Positions 34,027-36,248 of a stretch of DNA of 36,248 nt are shown here, piece after piece. Under the pieces are notes generated by a model, which was not told where the DNA came from, did no database searches, and saw only the letters and a list, made by a program, of their open reading frames with translations. The stretch's first letter is position 1; the number at the start of each line of letters is the position of its first letter. The position numbers and the translations under genes were made by a program. The DNA is from Lentisphaerota bacterium (GTDB lineage: Bacteria; Verrucomicrobiota; Lentisphaeria; Victivallales; Victivallaceae). The stretch spans positions 1 to 36,248 of the forward strand of contig JAAEMX010000153.1 in assembly GCA_024225035.1 (NCBI GenBank), given 5' to 3'.

Positions 34027-36072
34027 TCATAATAATTTCTTTTGGTCAACTCGTTTGCTGGTGTAATGTTTAAAGTATGTGGACATGCGCCAACTAAAAG
34101 CAGCATCCCAGTCATGAGGGAAGTAATAATCATTGATAAAACTTATTAACTGGTTATATACCGTTAACAAAGCAGGGTATTTTCTTTTTTTGCTCTTGTC
34201 ATACGAATAAAATAACCTGTAATAGTCAAAGATTCCACGAACAATATGCCCTGACCCGGACGTTTCCTCAAAATTAATATTCCCTTTGAAATGAGAGTAG
34301 CCGTTCCGCTGAGAAATAAAGTCGCGTAGTTCTTCAAATATAGAATCTGCTGTATTTTTTTCATTGACGTTTAATTTGAACAATTCTATTCTCAAATAGC
34401 CATTTTTACCGTGGTGTTTAAAGATTCCTCGATCTTTCTTGATCTTGTATTTTAATATGTATTTATTAACTGAATCAAATATTGAGGCTTTCAGGGCTTC
34501 AACCTCATTATCTGAGGGTACCTGATCATCTGCAACTCTAATGTACGCGTTATTTTCTACATAAAGGATATTTTGCTCTTTCAAGTCACTATTCAGTCGC
34601 ACTATCAGCTTATCAAAATTTGTTTTCCCAACACTATCTATAAGAGCAGCTCCCTCATCCATAAAAACTTTCAATCTGGATCGCATTTTATCAATACAAT
34701 TGTTATATAAAGAGTCAATTTGGCTGGAATACTCAAAAGTAAGTAATTGGATAAGCTTGCCAAAATATCCAAATTTAGTAGTCTCAAAGCCAAAACCCTT
34801 CTCTTTTTGCCATTCAGAAAGGGAAACAGCCCTTGCCAGTGCTGTGAACGAGTGATTCTTATAGGACTCATTAACAATTGCCTGCAATAATTTGATAGTC
34901 TCAACATCATTGATCTTCAGCCAGGTTAACTCTTGAATGGACCTGTCAAAATATCTGAATTTTTTTGAATCTCCATTTTGCAAATATATAACCAAGTCAC
35001 TAAAAAGCTGCCTCAAATATTCATCATTCGCGAAAATGAAATGGTTATCACGAGAACCTGCCCCCACATCTGTCTTAAAATTGCCCGAAGCTTCAGAATC
35101 AAAGTGAAGGTCAAACTTTTTATTTGGAACAAATAGCTTGAATTTTTGTAGTTTTACAACTTTAAATTTTGAATCGACAACTTCGTCAATTTTTATTCCC
35201 ATAAATCGTTTCAGATTTTTGATACAGTAATTACTTGGGAAACACCCGTGTTCTTTGCCGTTGTAATTTACAAATATGTCAGTCTTTGTAACAGAGCTGA
35301 ATTTTGGAACAATTTGCGTTAAAAATGATTTATTATAACTCCCCAATGCTATTACTGCATGTTTGATATTTGTGCATTTTTTTAAATCATAAGCTTCTAC
35401 AGCATTAGCCCTTACAGGAGTATTATTATAAACTTTCTTTTTCAGCTTTGATGATAATATTGAATTGCCAGGCACAGGTTCCATTCCAATTATATCAATG
35501 GGAATATTCCGCAACTTTATATCTTCATACAGGCATTTCGCAAAGATAAAACTCATCGCTCCGCCTCTGCTGAAACCATATAACACAATGTTATTTATTT
35601 CTTCTGGCTTGCAGTCGCCAAAATGACTGCAAAAATATGATAAATGATCAATATCTATTATTCTCTTTATTTCATTAGAATAATTCTCACTGATAACTCG
35701 ATATTTCAAGTGTTTTAAACTTTCAGCATAAGAGTTGAGATTTTTTCTCATGCTGTTTCCTTCCAAAAGCATAGATTTAAAAAGAATTGCATCATGCTTT
35801 AAATCAGCAAATGCTGTCTTAGAAAAACTTCCATATTTTTTAAAGATATTGTCTTTGTAAGTTTCAGACCTGGAAATCACTGTACTAGCATTATTTCTCT
35901 TGCCATATTCAGTCTCTCTAAATCTTCCCCAGGCAGTATGTAAAAAGGCACACCCAGGAAAAGTAACGATCATATTTTTTTTGTTGCGTTTATATATATT
36001 ATAGAAATTTTCTTTCAATTCCCCAGGAAGAACAGACTCGTTTGTCCCACAAAAATAAATTATTAAATTCAT
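34027..36072 (-). CDS. Large alpha/beta-hydrolase-like protein, lipase-type GFSRG motif
   Basis: The 681-aa product starts with an alpha/beta-hydrolase-like domain (about 1-300): strand IIYFCGT at 4-10, nucleophile elbow NIVLYGFSRGGAMSF with Ser168 in G-F-S-R-G, the strand IDIIGMEPVPGN that could carry the acid, and a candidate His in YNGKEHGCF. The layout recalls DUF2235/Tle1-like phospholipases and similar secreted effectors, though similarity is too low to name it. Residues 300-681 are mainly helical and unrecognised. No signal peptide or membrane helix. The start at 36072 has GAGGA five bases upstream; an upstream in-frame TTG is rejected. A+T-rich, alone on its strand at the right end of the window. 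Esterase or lipase activity is inferred. Confidence 0.7.
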   Translation of the reverse strand: MNLIIYFCGTNESVLPGELKENFYNIYKRNKKNMIVTFPGCAFLHTAWGRFRETEYGKRNNASTVISRSETYKDNIFKKYGSFSKTAFADLKHDAILFKSMLLEGNSMRKNLNSYAESLKHLKYRVISENYSNEIKRIIDIDHLSYFCSHFGDCKPEEINNIVLYGFSRGGAMSFIFAKCLYEDIKLRNIPIDIIGMEPVPGNSILSSKLKKKVYNNTPVRANAVEAYDLKKCTNIKHAVIALGSYNKSFLTQIVPKFSSVTKTDIFVNYNGKEHGCFPSNYCIKNLKRFMGIKIDEVVDSKFKVVKLQKFKLFVPNKKFDLHFDSEASGNFKTDVGAGSRDNHFIFANDEYLRQLFSDLVIYLQNGDSKKFRYFDRSIQELTWLKINDVETIKLLQAIVNESYKNHSFTALARAVSLSEWQKEKGFGFETTKFGYFGKLIQLLTFEYSSQIDSLYNNCIDKMRSRLKVFMDEGAALIDSVGKTNFDKLIVRLNSDLKEQNILYVENNAYIRVADDQVPSDNEVEALKASIFDSVNKYILKYKIKKDRGIFKHHGKNGYLRIELFKLNVNEKNTADSIFEELRDFISQRNGYSHFKGNINFEETSGSGHIVRGIFDYYRLFYSYDKSKKRKYPALLTVYNQLISFINDYYFPHDWDAAFSWRMSTYFKHYTSKRVDQKKLL

Positions 36073-36084
36073 ATTAATCCTCAA

Positions 36085-36248
36085 ATTTTATGATAAAGAA
36101 TTTGCGTACCTTAAATTGAATATTCAGAAATATTGCTCCTTCTTCATCACTGAATTTTAATTATAATGAAATCCAGTATATAAAATTAGACTCAGGAATA
36201 TATTGACTAAGTTCTGTAAAAATAAATAATAATGATTCCTATTAGTTA
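36085..36248. other. A+T-rich upstream region at window edge
   Basis: Presumed promoter region of the alpha/beta-hydrolase gene. No ORF or clear -35/-10 pair stands out. Confidence 0.3.

Overview
The window looks like a piece of a Gram-negative chromosome with moderate GC. My best guess at lineage is the PVC group, perhaps Lentisphaerota. This is an inference from three things: a secreted protein with a pseudopilin-like C-terminal tail, a GntR/LacI hybrid regulator, and a type A-looking RNase P RNA. No marker gene settles it. No rRNA, tRNA, IS element, integrase or CRISPR array was seen.

Bases 833-24035 are a compact housekeeping block, with every gene on the minus strand. In transcription order (right to left) it holds: a run from a lipoprotein through yicC, cysE, a YggS-type PLP protein, a panE-type reductase, galE and a DUF2059 protein to a Cys-rich secreted protein; a 571-aa secreted protein; the RNase P RNA (rnpB); a six-gene run (apt, phosphoesterase, family 9 glycosyltransferase, secreted protein, mtnA, DPM1-like glycosyltransferase); the four-gene propionate cluster methylmalonyl-CoA mutase - meaB - scpB - scpC, in the same order as the E. 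coli sbm operon; a GntR/LacI regulator; and mraY. The propionate cluster would convert succinyl-CoA to propionyl-CoA plus CO2 and release propionate while regenerating succinyl-CoA.

Bases 24266-36084 are different: visibly A+T-richer (single 60-base lines give 25% GC at 26281-26340 and 37% at 32041-32100, against about 52% at 8281-8340), with genes on both strands and mostly unrecognised products. Four paralogues of one roughly 400-aa family dominate it: two tandem minus-strand copies, each broken by a frameshift in a short homopolymer run, and two tandem intact plus-strand copies whose last 92 coding bases are identical. All four copies keep GxxH ... Glu ... Arg ... GxxH in the order and approximate spacing of the TraB/GumN/TIKI metalloprotease-like fold. 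I regard this as the most interesting content. Around them lie a protein with a caspase-like (clan CD) His/Cys layout, a large alpha/beta-hydrolase with a GFSRG nucleophile elbow, a secreted M42-type aminopeptidase, a PfkB sugar kinase and a small unknown protein. An ankyrin-repeat protein sits at the left edge of the window. These accessory proteins, apart from the M42 peptidase, lack Sec signals. Together they resemble an effector-like or host/phage-interaction arsenal, but that is inference.
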